Assembly (NCBI GenBank): GCA_023433305.1
Contig: JAEZCZ010000113.1
Span: forward strand, 1-15,370
Reading direction: 5' to 3'
Origin: Pseudomonadota bacterium
GTDB taxonomy: Bacteria > Pseudomonadota > Alphaproteobacteria > Sphingomonadales > Sphingomonadaceae
Length of the DNA stretch: 15,370 bases
Part shown: positions 14,997 through 15,370 of the stretch, piece after piece
Numbering within the stretch: position 1 is the stretch's first letter
Layout of the letters: each line of letters opens with the position of its first letter
The notes under the pieces: generated by a model
Database searches by the model: none
What the model was told of the DNA's origin: nothing
The model's input: the letters and a program-made list of their open reading frames with translations, nothing else
Translations under genes and position numbers: made by a program

Positions 14997-15370
14997 ATGC
15001 CCCCTCGCGAGAACCTCATCACGCCCGCTGGGCTTGCCGCGCTCAAGGCGCGCTACGACCACCTGCTCGGCACCGAGCGACCGGAGATCGTGGCGATCGT
15101 CAGTTGGGCCGCGGGGAACGGCGACCGCAGCGAGAACGGCGATTACCTCTACGGGCGCAAGCGGATGCGCGAGATCGACCGCGAGCTGGCCCACCTCGCC
15201 CGCCGGATGAAAGCCGCGCGCGTGGTCGACCCGGCGCAGGCGCCGGACAAGACCCGCGCCTGGTTCGGCGCCACCGTCACCATCGCTGACGAGGATGACG
15301 AGCAGCGCACCGTCACGCTGGTCGGCGACGACGAGCAGGATGCGGCCAGCGGCAAGATCGGCTGGAGCGC
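14997..15370 (+). CDS. greB: Transcript cleavage factor GreB (3' end cut by window)
   Basis: Secondary-channel factor that makes backtracked RNA polymerase cleave its transcript and resume elongation. The visible part is 124 codons plus two bases, with no stop before the window ends; a typical GreB of about 158 aa would need some 35 more residues. The N-terminal coiled coil contains the GreB hallmark SWAAGNGDRSENGDYLYGR (36-54), with tip acids D43 and E46, then KRMREIDREL. GreA would read more like LSENAEY here. The C-terminal FKBP-like domain starts with RAWFGATVTIADE and VTLVGDDEQDA. The start is ambiguous. ATG 14997 fits the usual GreB N-terminus (ENLITPAG) but is preceded by CCTCCTCC rather than a ribosome site. 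An in-frame TTG at 14961 sits directly after the purine-rich tract and would add 12 residues. Confidence 0.92.
   Translation, partial: MPPRENLITPAGLAALKARYDHLLGTERPEIVAIVSWAAGNGDRSENGDYLYGRKRMREIDRELAHLARRMKAARVVDPAQAPDKTRAWFGATVTIADEDDEQRTVTLVGDDEQDAASGKIGWS

Overview
The window is GC-rich chromosomal DNA from an alphaproteobacterium, most likely a sphingomonad (order Sphingomonadales; Erythrobacteraceae or Sphingomonadaceae). The signs are a CckA-type hybrid histidine kinase, a large TonB-dependent receptor of the 'IVVTGSR' type common in sphingomonads, paired DUF4139 exported proteins, and a smpB - DUF2062 - cckA gene string. I see no rRNA, tRNA, CRISPR array, transposase or phage gene.

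Layout. Positions 1-75 hold an odd G9C20 homopolymer block and a 22-bp perfect palindrome just past the end of the first gene. Next, all on the minus strand (transcribed right to left), come a TonB-dependent receptor (76-3447), a 393-base non-coding region with an operator-like promoter (3448-3840), two tandem paralogous DUF4139 exported proteins (3841-5496 and 5507-7030), a terminator-like hairpin (7061-7087), cckA (7103-9547), a DUF2062 membrane protein (9559-10137) and smpB (10223-10705). A plus-strand acyl-CoA dehydrogenase-fold flavoprotein (10818-12002) lies between smpB and dapA (minus, 12006-12890). Two plus-strand genes finish the window: a soluble lytic transglycosylase (12996-14924) and greB (14997 onwards, cut by the window end).

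How the genes relate. The right half is mostly core cell biology: trans-translation (SmpB), cell-cycle phosphorelay (CckA), lysine and diaminopimelate synthesis (DapA), peptidoglycan turnover (Slt) and transcript rescue (GreB). The left half is envelope biology: an outer-membrane receptor beside two secreted proteins of unknown function that are translated as a coupled pair.

The most interesting observation is in the second gene of the DUF4139 pair. After a proline-rich stretch it carries IVVTGSRVARQ, almost identical to the TonB-box/plug-start segment of the neighbouring receptor (IVVTGSRIARQ). The DNA there matches at 30 of 32 bases, and the sister DUF4139 protein lacks the insert. This suggests a periplasmic protein that may touch the TonB system, or a local sequence transfer between neighbouring genes. 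Other leads are the palindromic promoter of the receptor, an out-of-frame upstream start with a strong Shine-Dalgarno sequence in the receptor leader, and two mutually exclusive hairpins around the greB ribosome-binding site.
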